A DNA stretch of 64,000 bases from Ottelia alismoides. Its lineage: Eukaryota > Streptophyta > Magnoliopsida > Alismatales > Hydrocharitaceae. Of this stretch, positions 32,252 to 43,690 are shown piece after piece. The notes below the pieces were generated by a model that was not told where the DNA came from, made no database searches, and saw only the letters and a list, made by a program, of their open reading frames with translations. Positions within the stretch are counted from its first letter, which is position 1, and each line of letters begins with the position of its first letter. A program made the translations under genes and the position numbers. The DNA lies in the NCBI GenBank assembly GCA_037367405.1, contig JAZKJV010005749.1, positions 248,001-312,000 of the forward strand, read 5' to 3'.

Positions 32252-34180
32252 TCGTATATACTGTATATATACTTTAGCCATAACTCGTACTTTCGTATTT
32301 TCCTAATAATATGGCTAACAATTCTTTAAAAATTCTTTAAAATTCATTAAAAATCCTTAATAAAAAGATGTGGTTATTCCTCAAATTCTTTTTGTATTTA
32401 CTGATTAATAAATCAGGTGAAAATGTTTTTTTGCAAAATGTTTGAAAAATAGTTTGAAAATCTTTGTGAACATCTATTGAAAACTATTTCGAAAATATTT
32501 TGTTACATGTTTTCAACCTGTGTAAAAATGTGTGGTTTGCAAAATTTATTTTCTTTGTTTGAAAAATGATTTGCAAATGGTTTGAAAATGGTTGCAAAGA
32601 TGATTTGAAAAACCTATATATACTGTTTTGAAAACCTTTGCAAAATGATTTTCAAATGTGTGTAAAATCTTTGTAAAAACTATTTTGGACTATAGTTTTC
32701 AAAAATTGTGTGTAAATTGTTTTCAAATAAGTTTGAGGAATATACACATCATACCAAAATCCACTATATATGTATAAAATTGACCACTTACCCTGTAAAT
32801 TCTTAAAATCCACTTCTTGTAAATATAAGAAGCACTCCCGTGTACATATTTTAACCTATTTTTCAGCCAAAATCTTTTTGTTTTTAAAAAGCCCAAAAAC
32901 ATTTGCAAAATTAAAATCCAAAAACATTTGAAAAAATCTTTTTGAAAAAGAAAAAAATGCATATGCATCATCATCATCTATTCAAAAATCCATAAAAAGT
33001 TCAAAATCTTTGAAAATTACATCACAAAAATATTTTCTGCATTGCATTACATAGCATTCGTATTTTTCGGATTGAGTTTGATAGTTGAACAAGTCTAAGT
33101 AAAATCCGGAGATTGGAGCTTGATTGGACCTTCAAATCTATCTAATAACAGGAACCTTATAGGAACTTGGTTTGAGGTACCTCAGGTCTAGTTGACTTAA
33201 TTCTTTGAGGATCACGGGACTTGGTTCAATGGATTCTTGACTGCCTAAGTAGAGTATTTCGGAGCACACGCACGATTCTTGTTGACAATGACCTAACTTG
33301 GACACCTGCACCTTTCACATGGCTCAACTTAGTTGGAGTGGTGAGGGGATTGGATTTGCCTGTATGAGACGCACACAAGTGGAGACATTTGTCCTCCTCT
33401 AGGGAGGGAAGTGCACCCCAACCCGTCCAGTGATTAGGAAGTCTAAAGACAAGAGGCTGTGGGTTGCGATAAAGCTTCAAAAGAGGGATAGTGTACTGGC
33501 TCAAGAGGAAAAACTCCTTATGTAAATGCTGCTGTATATAGTATTCAAAAAAAAAAAGTTCAGGCATGTACAAAAATAAAAAGCCTGCAAAGTATGTGAA
33601 AATGTTGTATAGAAAATAAGCAAGCTTGAGTTCCAAAGTCAAATATGTGAGCCTGCAGCTGGATGACTTGACTACACTGGTCTTGCATCCCAGGATAGGT
33701 AGCTACACTGGTTACCGTCCATTCTTCTCTTCACCCCCTCCTCTTGAGCTGGTTGCCACTTGAACTTAGAAGGGAATACCCCGCTCCTCGAGGATGGAGT
33801 CATTGGATTGGGGAATCATTGGGTTGTCGTACTGGAGAAGTCAGTTTCTTTGTCATTCTAGTTGGGGAGAGCCACCATCACTTACACTGTACAAGTCAGA
33901 TTCATAGTCGTAAGAGTTTGCGTATGAGTTGAAGTATTTCTGACCTGGCTATTGAGGAAACTTGGACAGAGTTTTGGGATTCTCAAGGGCTGTTGAATTT
34001 CAAACACGGTTCTCACTAAGGTTCCGCCCGCACTAAATCTCCAAAGGTCCGACTTAAGCTCCAAACTTTGATTTTGTGAAGACAAGTTTGATGATCAAAT
34101 AAAATCCATCTTTCTTCTTTTTTCTTTTCTTTATTTTTCTGCACTTACTGCATAAGTGTTTGCTAGGGACTAGCAAAGGC
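32252..34180 (+). other. Non-coding 3' internal region
   Basis: About 1.9 kb with no credible ORF. About 32390-32720 is a ladder of TTTGAAAA and TTTGCAAAA units. The final bases (GGGACTAGCAAAGGC) match the place before the PPT of the large element. The layout ORF, hairpin array, ladder, unique region, PPT is therefore common to both families. Confidence 0.55.
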
Positions 34181-34193
34181 AAGTATAGGGGGA
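34181..34193 (+). other. Polypurine tract
   Basis: AAGTATAGGGGGA directly before TGATGAATCC, the LTR start. Its core is identical to the right arm plus G run of the upstream hairpin modules. Confidence 0.85.
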
Positions 34194-37100
34194 TGATGAA
34201 TCCACGTTTCATCATCTTTATAATATCATTTTGGCCTTAAAAACCCTAGTAAATGCGTGTAAATAGGCTTAATATAGGCATTTTAGCATTCATGCATATG
34301 TGTGTAAATATTGTTATAAAATGCGGTTTTTAAAGCCAAAATTATAGAATAAAGAAAAGAAAAGAAAAAGAATAAAATATTGTAAATATTTTATGACCCG
34401 AAACCCCGAGACCTAGGCATCTTGATGAATAGGTCGACAAGGAATAAAGTAGGGGGAGATAAGGGCCAAAAATACCAATAAAATTCCTTTTATTTTATTC
34501 ATTCTTTATTCATTTTGGGACCTATTTTTGGTTCCACTTTTTATACATCAAATTAAGAAGCTTTGTATATGAAAGTTGTAGATAATTTTATAAAGAAAAA
34601 TACAAAATTGATTTCACAGAAAAATAATACACAGATAAAAAGTTATGGTCTGAATAAAAATCCAGAAGCCCAACTTCCCATACTCGTATCTCCCAAATAA
34701 AAACTCCAAATGCAGTGTACTCCCCTTTAATTGTATATAGAAGAAAATAAGCTATTTAATGGCGGTGGTTTCGCAGTTGGCGGAGCTACGGTTTGAAAGT
34801 TGAGTTTTGGACTCCCATTGTACCTTGTATATATTAAAATATTCAATTTATTATTTATTATTTTTACAATTTTATATTTTATAATGTTGTAAATAATACT
34901 TATAATAATAATGTACATTAAAATAAGAATAAAAACCTAAATAAAAACAAAAATAAAATACTTAAAAATAAAATACATAGATACATTACCTGTACATATA
35001 CCTATACAAAACATATTTGTATTTTATTAAATATACAAAACATACCAAAAAAATAAAATAAAAATATATTTATGCATATAAAAGTATTTTATAATATTAT
35101 AAAATAAGAAATAAAAATAATAAAATTAAAATCACAAAATAAAAATAAAGGAATAAAATATGTTGATAATATACCTATATAGGGGTATAATAGCAACTTG
35201 TAAAAATATACTTCATAAAAATAAATAAAAATCATAATATTAATTTATAAAAAAATAAACATTTTTCATTTTATAATTAAAAATCAATAAAATCGTTATC
35301 TAATTTTTATATATTTTAGAAATCTTTTTCACCAGGTTTTTCCTGGTTGGTCCACGTGGACCAACCAGGGGGCTAGGAGAGTTGACCTCGGTCAACTCTC
35401 TGCCCAACACCTGGGCTGTTGTCAGACTGTATTTTTCTTGGACTTCGCGGATTTTTGGAGGCCGATTCTTTCATCGTTTGAGGTCGGTCTCTTCATGAGA
35501 TATGTTCCCCTACCATCCAACTACCACGCCCAGCCATTGGTTTGGCGTTTGAATCGAAGCTTCACCCGTGACACGCCCTCGAAGTTCGCTCCAGAGCCAT
35601 GTTTCAAAATAGCCCTTCCAACTCCATTGTCACTTTGAACCTCTTTTGACCAAGCTTCTCCCCCTCTGACTTGCGCCCTGGACCGGCGAGGGTGACAGCC
35701 AAGCCTCCGGCCAGGTGGAGCGGTGCTAGGCGAGGTCGAGGAGCGTTCCAACCCCCCATCTCCGGCGAGAGGCCGTGAGGTCTATATCTTGCAGTTTCAC
35801 ACTGCTCGAGGTCACGTTTTTTTTCTTCCTTTTCTTGCTGATTAGTAGCTACTAGTTTAGTTGTTAAGTTGCGCTTTCAGTTTGTTGTTTAAGGGAATAG
35901 TTAGCTTAGATCCCATCTCAAACTCCTCGCCGGAGCTAAGAAGCTCCGGCAACCACCATTTTAGCCAACCATTCACGCCATCACTCGCCAAACTATCACC
36001 CATAAATACCTGGATTTTGCATTTTTTGTGTTGCTGTGTTTTTGTCTGTCCCTTGCAGGACTCAGGAGAGGCTTCCGCGCCTCGACTTCTTGCCCGAGAT
36101 CAGCCCCATGTCGGCGGAAACTTCATCGAGAGGCTGAGGGTCAATCGTCGGCTCTCAGACCCATCTGAGCCACCTGGACGTTGCGGGGGAGCCGCAGGAG
36201 CACGCACGGGCCTTTTGGGAGCTTCACCACGCCGCGGGGAAGGAAGATCGGGGCGGGGGTATCTCGCTCCGGTGAGGTAACCCTCCTGTTCTTCCAACGC
36301 CGCCGATTGCCGTCCGATCACAGTGGTGCTCCAGACTAAACCTCAACCGTCAGATCAAGTGTGCCTGGACCGTCCATCGCGAACCGATCATCTAATCCTG
36401 GCCGCTATCTCCCAAGGGGTATCGGCGCGCGAGAGCTTGCCACGTGTCTAAGTGGGATCAAACCCACCGTCTGATCTGCGCCTTAGGCGGGTATTTTGCA
36501 CATTCTTCCCGCCGATTTTTGTAATACTTTATTAAGTACTGAAACATTCCTTGGCCGTTGTTATATTTTGGAATTATTGCGCTCAGACCCCCCAGCTTTC
36601 TCCTATTTACATAAAGGGTCCTCGCCAGGTCGCGTGAGCCTCACGTGGGCCTTGGTGTTTTTGCACGCAGACCCTTGCAGGTATTGGAATTCATTTTTGG
36701 TCCATAAAAGTGTTTATTGCATTAGATATTTTGTGCGCGAATTGCAAAGAGACCCTCGGATTTCTTGAGTATTTCAAAAACGCCCCTACAGTTATGTATT
36801 TTCCTTTTGTTGCTTGTACTTTTTGCATGTGCCTATAAAACCCCTAAAATTCTACAAAAATTAACTTAAGTCTCTGTTGCATCATAGATTCACGGCCTAT
36901 TTTTACTTTTTATATTATTATTGCATTTTAATATTTATTAAAAATCAAAAATAGTCATTTTATGCACTGTCTAGCTTAGAAAATCCCTAAAAAATATAAA
37001 ATCTCCTCAGAAAAATCCCAAAACAATATATTTCGTGTCTTTTAGTTTGTTTTAACTCCCAGCCAAAAATCATTAAAAAATACAAAAGAAAACTCCAAAA

Positions 37101-37884
37101 AATCACAAAACTCTAATAACCTCTATAAAAATATTAAAAATCCTACAAAATCTCGAAAAATAGAAACTTTGTGCCTAAATTTTCCTTATTTCATTATCTT
37201 TCACTGAAAATTAATGTGGAGAAGTTTTGTTACTGTTTGCCATTTTCTTTCTCCATTTTAGTTTCAGCCTTGCATTTTTGCCACTGTTTTCTTTATTTTG
37301 ACAATTAAAAATACCAAAAAAATTCTAAAAATTTCCCAAAAATCACAAAAACATTAAAAAAAGTATAAAAAAACCAAAAAGACTTTATTTGCTAATTTTT
37401 GAACATTTTTTATCTTTTTTTATAAATATCTCTTCCTCCATTTTATAACATTGTCCTTATTTTCCAATATTGAAAAAGAAAATTATAAAAATATAAAATA
37501 TAAAAGAAAATAAAAAATCAGTAATTGAAAATCAAAATACAAAATTATAAAATTAAAAATTAAATAAAAAATATAAAAATTAAAACCCACAAAAAATAGC
37601 ATAAGTAGACAATTTGATCACATTCACACACTTGAGCAATTTTTGCCCCGTTCTACCTGTCTGCTCCCTGTGTTTGACCTCTACACATACTTGCACCTAT
37701 ACACAACTTGTTGTAGAGTTATAATAAATTTTAACTCCGCACATTTACTTTCATTTCTTGATATATTTGTCGTGGGTTAATTGTTGATTAATTCGGGTTT
37801 CGTGAGCGGTCGCTCAGCGACACTGTAGTCCCACCTTGTGTGGACTATTTTGACCCTCGCAAAATCTGAGTTTTTGAGTTTTCA
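34194..37884 (+). repeat. 3' LTR of non-autonomous element
   Basis: A full-length LTR of 3691 bp. The 5' tip is TGATGAATCC, then an inverted match TTTCATCA. It contains the paired palindromes at 35342-35369 and 35377-35400, and the U5 motif at 37664-37678. Its last bases read GAGTTTTTGAGTTTTCA against GAGCTTTTCA in the other LTR, a small local duplication. It is followed at once by copia LTR sequence. Confidence 0.85.
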
Positions 37885-38155
37885 CCTACTCAGGCTGGAG
37901 ATCATCTCTTAATAATCATTTGGCGGTGCTTGATGAGTCCTCAATCTAACTCATTAGATATTCATCTAAGCACCAGCCTCTATGATTCAATAATTGAATC
38001 AACAGCTGTATGATTAATAAGATGGCCATGGTACATAACCCTAATTGTACTAAGGGACCTATTATGCAAACTATATATTCTTCATTTCAGATTAAGGAGT
38101 GAATTGCAATAACATTTATTGCATAATGGCTCGTCGTGGGCTCGCATTTCCAACA
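37885..38155 (-). repeat. 5' LTR of copia element, part 2
   Basis: These 271 bp match 18116-18386, the outermost part of the copia LTR, including its terminal TTTCCAACA. It is followed by the GTCAG duplication. This piece shows that the plus-strand element inserted inside the copia 5' LTR. Confidence 0.9.
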
Positions 38156-38160
38156 GTCAG
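38156..38160. repeat. Copia target site duplication, right (GTCAG)
   Basis: Identical to 15710-15714. Confidence 0.9.
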
Positions 38161-39388
38161 ACCGTGACTAGACTTTGAATCATGTGCCACCTTCTGATAT
38201 TCTTTGTGGTGTGGTGGCTGTGGGCCCATCTGGAATGTTGGAGTGAATCAATGATGCGTGAATTCTCTACCATCCCCTCAAAGATGGACCAATCTGACTC
38301 GACATCCCTATTCAGATAACTGCTGCCACATGCGGTGCTCACTAGGCCCTGTACATCTGGTTGTAATCCTCCAAAGTAATTCTACACAAGCACCTTCAAA
38401 GGTATCTCATGATGTGGGCATCTCTATGTAAGATCCTTGAATCGATCCCATGCCTCATGGAATGATTCATGTGGTACCTGTGTAAAGTTGGAGATCTGGC
38501 TCCTCATCATGTTCGTCCATCCTAGAGGAAAATACTTACGCAGAAATGTGGACTTCAGATCGTCCCATGTAGAAATCTCCCTCCCTAAATGACTAAACGA
38601 GTAAAGAGCCTTATCTGCTAAGGAGAAATGGAAGGCCTTGAGGTAAATATCCTCATGCGTAACTACTGGGTAACTAATCGTACCACAAATCATCTCGAAC
38701 TTTGCAAAAAGGTAAATGGCTCCTATGTAGCATTCCCATAGTACTTGGAAAGCAAAGAAATGAAGGACGGTCTCAGATCGTATGACCCTTGATTTAGTGG
38801 TAACCAAATCCAATGGTGTAACATCCTGGCTCCTGGGTCATACTCATCTCTCAACGTAGCGGGAACCACGACAAGTGGTGGTGGGTTCCCGGCTCCTGCT
38901 CTCAGTGCAGTGATCTCAGCTCTCATCTCATCCTAGACTCTACACTCATCTCTAATCTGAAGGCTCATCTGCTATAATGTGTCTAGAATCCCGGTAGTAT
39001 TATCTGAGGCTGGATCAGGTCTCTCATCTGTGTTTCTCTCCCTGGTCGATCTGTCCTCAGCGGCTCCGTCCTGAACTGGTCCCTTCCCTCTAGCCATGAT
39101 CTGTGAATCCTCTAGGAAGGAAAAAGTCTCATAAGAACTCAGTGAAAACTGTGTAGGAGAAAATGACAAGAATTTGAGGTGTGGGCCTACCTCAACAGAA
39201 GGGTTGGGAGGTGAGGGAGTCTGGGTCTGACTCTCCTCATGACTAGATGGGATCAACTCAAGAAGAGGGTCATCCTGAGTCTGTGAAGACGTTGACAGAC
39301 GGTGGATCATCGAAAGCTCATGGAGTCTGAGCGCAAAATTCGTATGGTCATCATCTTTGATGTCAAAAGAATATACGGGAGAGAGCAT
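38161..39388 (-). pseudogene. Outer Athila-like element, gag N-terminal part
   Basis: Minus-strand gag broken into several frames. The start region (38972-39388) includes SFDIKDDDH and IMARGKGPVQDG. The gag core is legible at 38424-38813 (STFLRKYFPLGWTNMMRSQ, HEAWDRFKDL), closely like the intact gag of the large element (LFLKKFYPLSRTNMMRTR). 38157-38342 continues with MSTACGSSYLNRDVE. It joins fragment 2 across the copia insertion. Stops and frameshifts rule out function. Confidence 0.8.
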
Positions 39389-40752
39389 GCAGTCAAGTCA
39401 AAAATACGAGTGTGAAGGTGTACGAGACGCAGTATAAAGCACACCTCACATACAAACACAATGCAACCCCAAGTTCACCAACTTCACACATTGATGACCG
39501 TAAAAGTTCAGTCTTTTATCTTTTCAATTTTAATGTTAGGCAACAAATAAGTTATTTAAAAAGCTCACATGTATAGTCTCCTCGGGTAATTCGTGTTTAA
39601 GCTGGTGGTGTACACCGACCTAAACAAGATTACTTCTTCTAACGTCTGAGGAAAGTTCTTGCAGCATGTAACATGACCCGACAGTGAGTCCAAGTGCTTA
39701 GGGCACAAGTCCAGGGATTTGGGCTCTATTCCTTAAGTGTACATGCCTCGCTCTGTCTGGAGAGTACTTGCAAACAATGAGAGTATTGCTCCCCCAATAG
39801 AAATTTTGAGTCCATATTTTTTAGTTTTTGTCAAGTTTTGCTTGATTTTTTTATTTTTAAAATTGTAACATTTTTGGATATCTTTAGCAATATGTAATGG
39901 GAGGTCGGTTCTTCTTAATTTTTCAAAATATGTCTCATGGAGGGAGAGTCATGGAAGGTGGTGGAAAACAATGATGCATGCAGAGATAGAGATCATACCT
40001 GATGCCAATAGTCTACATGTAAGTGTTCCGCACATAAATTTAAAACCTAAACTAATGCATGCAAAAGTGAGAAAATCGAGTCCTAAACCAACAACTCTAG
40101 CGTAAGAATGGATTGATTTTTCAAATTTGTGAATTATACCTAAGTGTGGATTAGGGTAGTTGGATTTACTTTAGTCGGCTAATCAAGCAGGTATGCACCT
40201 CTAGGCTCCACGAAATCACGTGAAACAAATAAAAATTGTTAAAAACCAAAAACCCGTGGTGACGTCCCCCCAAGTGCATCGGCACCTGGCGAAACAGACC
40301 CCGAAGAAGGTATAAAGTTCATGTACAAGTAGGGATGTCTTTCATGGACCCCTTCTACAAAAGTAAAAAAACGGGCAAGTGACCTTCCTCTCTCACAAAA
40401 TACAAAAAATGTCTAAGTAAAAAAATTCAATTAGCAAGTTCTGGTCCTTTATAACCAAATCGTAGAGAAGGAGTCTGTCTCTGCACTCTCAACTGGTTCG
40501 GCTTCCGAAGAAGCCGGCTGATCATGCATGCCCTGCAAAACTCATTAGCAAACACACACAAAATCGTAAAATCAAAGAAAACATGAAAATCGTTAAAAAA
40601 AGAAAATCTATGAAAGCCATAAAAAGCTTTAAATACCATAAAACGATTCGAAAGAAAGTTGAAGAAAATCAGAAAAGACTTGAGAAAAATAAAAAAAATC
40701 AAGAAGAAAGAAAAATCATAAAAAATCAAAAACCAAAATATAGCTAACGCCT
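39389..40752 (-). other. Leader of outer Athila-like element
   Basis: Non-coding sequence between gag and PBS. The gag-proximal part matches the leader of the large element, and GCGAAACAGACCCC at about 40289 matches the leader motif in the other copies. It has A-rich tracts near the PBS end (about 40550-40740). Confidence 0.6.
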
Positions 40753-40769
40753 CCCCGGCAACGACGCCA
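40753..40769 (-). other. Primer binding site (tRNA-Asp, one mismatch)
   Basis: The minus strand reads TGGCGTCGTTGCCGGGG, which differs from the tRNA-Asp complement by one base (GCGTCG for GCGCCG). It lies a few bases inside the 5' LTR end at 40773. Confidence 0.85.
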
Positions 40770-40772
40770 TTT

Positions 40773-43690
40773 TGATAACTACATCTGAGTTGAGGTTAAG
40801 AAATGATTTCGGTGTACAGAACCGCGAAGACAGATTCAATTAATCAAACAAAAGATCAATAAAATAGGAGAGGGAGAGAGAGATAAAATAAAGTGAATAA
40901 GCAGCTAGCCTCCTATTTTTTCTTAAACAATTTATTTATCCATGTAAGTTCCTCTAGGTCGAACACGAGGAGGCAGAATAGTGATAATTCAAGATTTGAA
41001 CAAAAGTGATATTTTCGTGATTTCTCTATCTTCTTGAGAAAGGCAAGAAAAGAACTCAAACGAAAGCAACTTTAGAAAATTCAAAACAAGAAAAATACGC
41101 GATGAAAAATCACAACAAAAATAACAAAACCTTGCTAGGGTAGTTGTCTAACTACCCTAGAAAAATAAAATATAAACAACATCAAAAAGGTATCCAAAAT
41201 GTCTATACTGTCCAGGGGTAGAAATGTAAAAAAATAAAAGAAATTGTTCACAGTTTGGTCCCTAACAGGGACTGAAATGAAAAGAAAATAAGAAGAATTA
41301 CATTTAGGTCCATGCGAGGGGACCTAAATGCAATTTCTGGATAACCTCTTGGGTGCGCCTGTAATATGAAAAGCGACTGGGCTAAATATTCAATTTTTCT
41401 ACCAATTCGCGCGAATGGCTGAGATCAGAAGATGGGCGCAGACCGTGGCCGTCGGATGAGGACACGCGTCCCCAAACTGTAGTCCACATGTTCTTGGCGG
41501 TTCTTCCCCAAATCTGGAAGAGGGCGGCGATGACAACTTCTACTAGGTATCCGGCGATGGAAGGCTTGGCTCGATCTCCTACAGGGCTAGAGGGGTAACT
41601 CATTCAACCCTCGAGCTCGTCTACGGTGGAAAAGGTGTCAAAGACGATGGAGATGCTCTTGAAAGTACTAGGGTTTCAAACCTTAATTCCTGGTCGTGGC
41701 TTGATTGACTGGCGAAGACAATGCATCATCGATGCTCCAGGTTTGCTTGAAATGAAGATATGGCTCCAGATGTTCTTGTGGACCTGTAAATTAAAGTAAT
41801 TTTTGCTCGATTCACAACGGAGTCGACCCCAAAGATTAAGGTTTCTTTGTAATTCAAGTCAAAGTTCTAGACAATGTTTGGGATACAAATTGAAAGTGAT
41901 TCTAAGCGATTTGGGTATGGAATCAAATCACAGATCCGAGATGGGTACTTAATCAATCTAATTGAGTAATTAACATGTCTAATAAGGAACGAAAAACAAG
42001 GGAAAAAAAAGGGGCGGAATGGGTACCTGAGCTTGAAGGATGTAGAATCCCTCTGATCTTTGCTCGACAGTGCAACAAACCGGAGCTCAACGCGGCGGTG
42101 AAGCTGCGATTCAAGGCAAACTAGGGCCTTGGAACCTTCCTCAGTGCTCCCTCCTTCCATGCGGGGTGGCCTCTGGCCCTATCATGTCCAGGATGAGGTC
42201 AAAATCTGGTGGACAAGAGAGGGTGACGACCAAGTAGTTTCTAGTTAGGGAAGAGTAAGTTGCGACGAGGCAACTTTGGAGAGTTTTATAGATAGAGCTG
42301 TGGAGAGTTAGGTAGAAATTAATGGTAGGCGTGAATTGTGGATGTTAAGAGGGTAGATTGGAGGGTTTAGATCGCATAAGGATGTTAGGATGGAGTGGTT
42401 AAAATTGGGTAAAGTCAGCCGGTCAGAACTGAAGCTGCAACAGCTTCTTGGTGGAAGATGAACCAGGTGCTGACACGTGTCAGCACCTGGTTGGCCAGAT
42501 GTAATAGTGGTATTATAAATTAGGTAATAAATAATAAACAATGTAATTTTTAAAAGGTATAAAAACTAAAAATATAGACAATTAATTTATCTAAATTATA
42601 GAATAATTAGTTTTTATAAATAATAAATAATTTAAGGAATATAGATATTATATTAACAAATAGGTATAAATACTACCTGATAATATATATTCGATTTTTA
42701 ACTTAATAAATTAATAAACAATACATTATTTTTATATTTTCTTAACTATTATAGTAATAAATAGAATATATGTAAATTTTATGATTTTAATAAATTATTT
42801 TAAATATAGTAATAAATATGTATATAAGTTACATAGTTTAATTTTGTCTATAAATTAGTATTTTTGATTTATTTAAAATAATAAATAATGTAAGAAAATT
42901 TTAAAATAAATCATAGTTAAACTAAAAGATCAAAAAATTTATTAAAAATTATAAAATCATTAAAAATATAAAAAAATGTGTTCTAGATAAAATAAATATC
43001 CCAAAACCCCAGTTGTCATTAGGTCCCAAAATCGACTTTTTGCAAATGGACTCCGATTTTAGTGAAATCACCTCCATTAATTAAAGAATATTATTTTACA
43101 AACTTTAGAGGTGAGTAGAGTGAAATTGGAGTTCGTATGAGAAGTTATGATGTTCGAAAGTTGAGAAATTGACATTTTACAAATTGGATTCCTTAGTATA
43201 TATGCATGTTATTATTTTTAGCTTATTTTATATTTTTTCTATACATTTTTAGAAATAATTAGGAGAAGAGTTTGGTGAAATATATGTACATTTGAATTAA
43301 TTAAAAAGAAATGAAGATTTGATAATTATTTGATAAATAATGAAGAATGTGTGAAGTATATAATTAATTATTTTTATGGTTTTCTTTCCTTATCTCCCAA
43401 TACTTATTTGTTTGTCGACTAATCCATGATGACTTGGTCTCGAAGATTAGGTTATAAATATATCTTTCAACTATATTTGTTTTTCTAAGTCATATTGTAC
43501 ATATTTACATATTTACAATTTGCCTCCATTTTTTCTTTATTTTTATTCTTTTATTTATTTACATGATTTTGATGCACAAAAGTGCATTTCTATCCATGAA
43601 TATGCTTTTGTTAAAAGATGAAAATTAATGAATATTTACATGTATTTGTTAAGGATTTAAAGATAAAATGCAGAAAGAATGGATTGATCA
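40773..43690 (-). repeat. 5' LTR of outer Athila-like element
   Basis: The inner end TGATAACT is at 40773. The U5 motif is at about 40957-40971. The outer end is judged to be 43690, where GATTGATCA resembles the decayed LTR tip, preceded by sequence like that inside the tip of the solo LTR (compare about 55890-55975). The resulting length of 2918 bp fits the 2998-bp LTR of the large element. A 32-bp palindrome with a CACGTG core lies at 42461-42492. The alternative outer end is 45237, which would give an LTR of 4.5 kb. Confidence 0.55.
42461..42492. promoter_or_regulatory. 32-bp perfect palindrome with CACGTG core
   Basis: Half-site AACCAGGTGCTGACAC followed by its exact complement; CACGTG is at 42474-42479. 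A second inverted repeat with arms GAAGCTG and CAGCTTC (centre CAA) lies just before it at 42431-42447. It sits about 1.23 kb from the outer LTR end at 43690, close to the place of the G-box palindromes in the other LTRs. Confidence 0.55.

Larger units (their letters stand above)
24539..37884 (+). mobile_element. Non-autonomous Athila-like element with protease ORF
   Basis: A plus-strand element with long LTRs (24539-28184, 34194-37884), a tRNA-Asp PBS (28187-28203), a PPT (34181-34193), and one main ORF (29579-31561) with a retroviral-type protease domain. No gag capsid, RT, RNase H or integrase sequence is seen in its 6-kb interior. Its PBS, PPT, LTR terminus and PPT-like hairpins are of the same kind as those of the autonomous element at 321-14831, so it probably uses enzymes from such a relative. 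The first about 36 bases of its left LTR and the left target duplication are deleted. Confidence 0.85.
15715..38155 (-). mobile_element. Copia-type LTR retrotransposon with nested insertion
   Basis: A minus-strand element: 3' LTR 15715-18386, PPT at about 18387-18406, decayed pol, PBS 22781-22794, and a 5' LTR split into 22797-24538 and 37885-38155. The gap holds a 13.3-kb plus-strand element. The PBS (TGGTATCAGAGCCA) is complementary to the initiator Met tRNA 3' end, typical for plant copia. Removing the nested element leaves about 9.1 kb. GTCAG duplications flank the whole. The coding part is riddled with stops. Confidence 0.9.
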
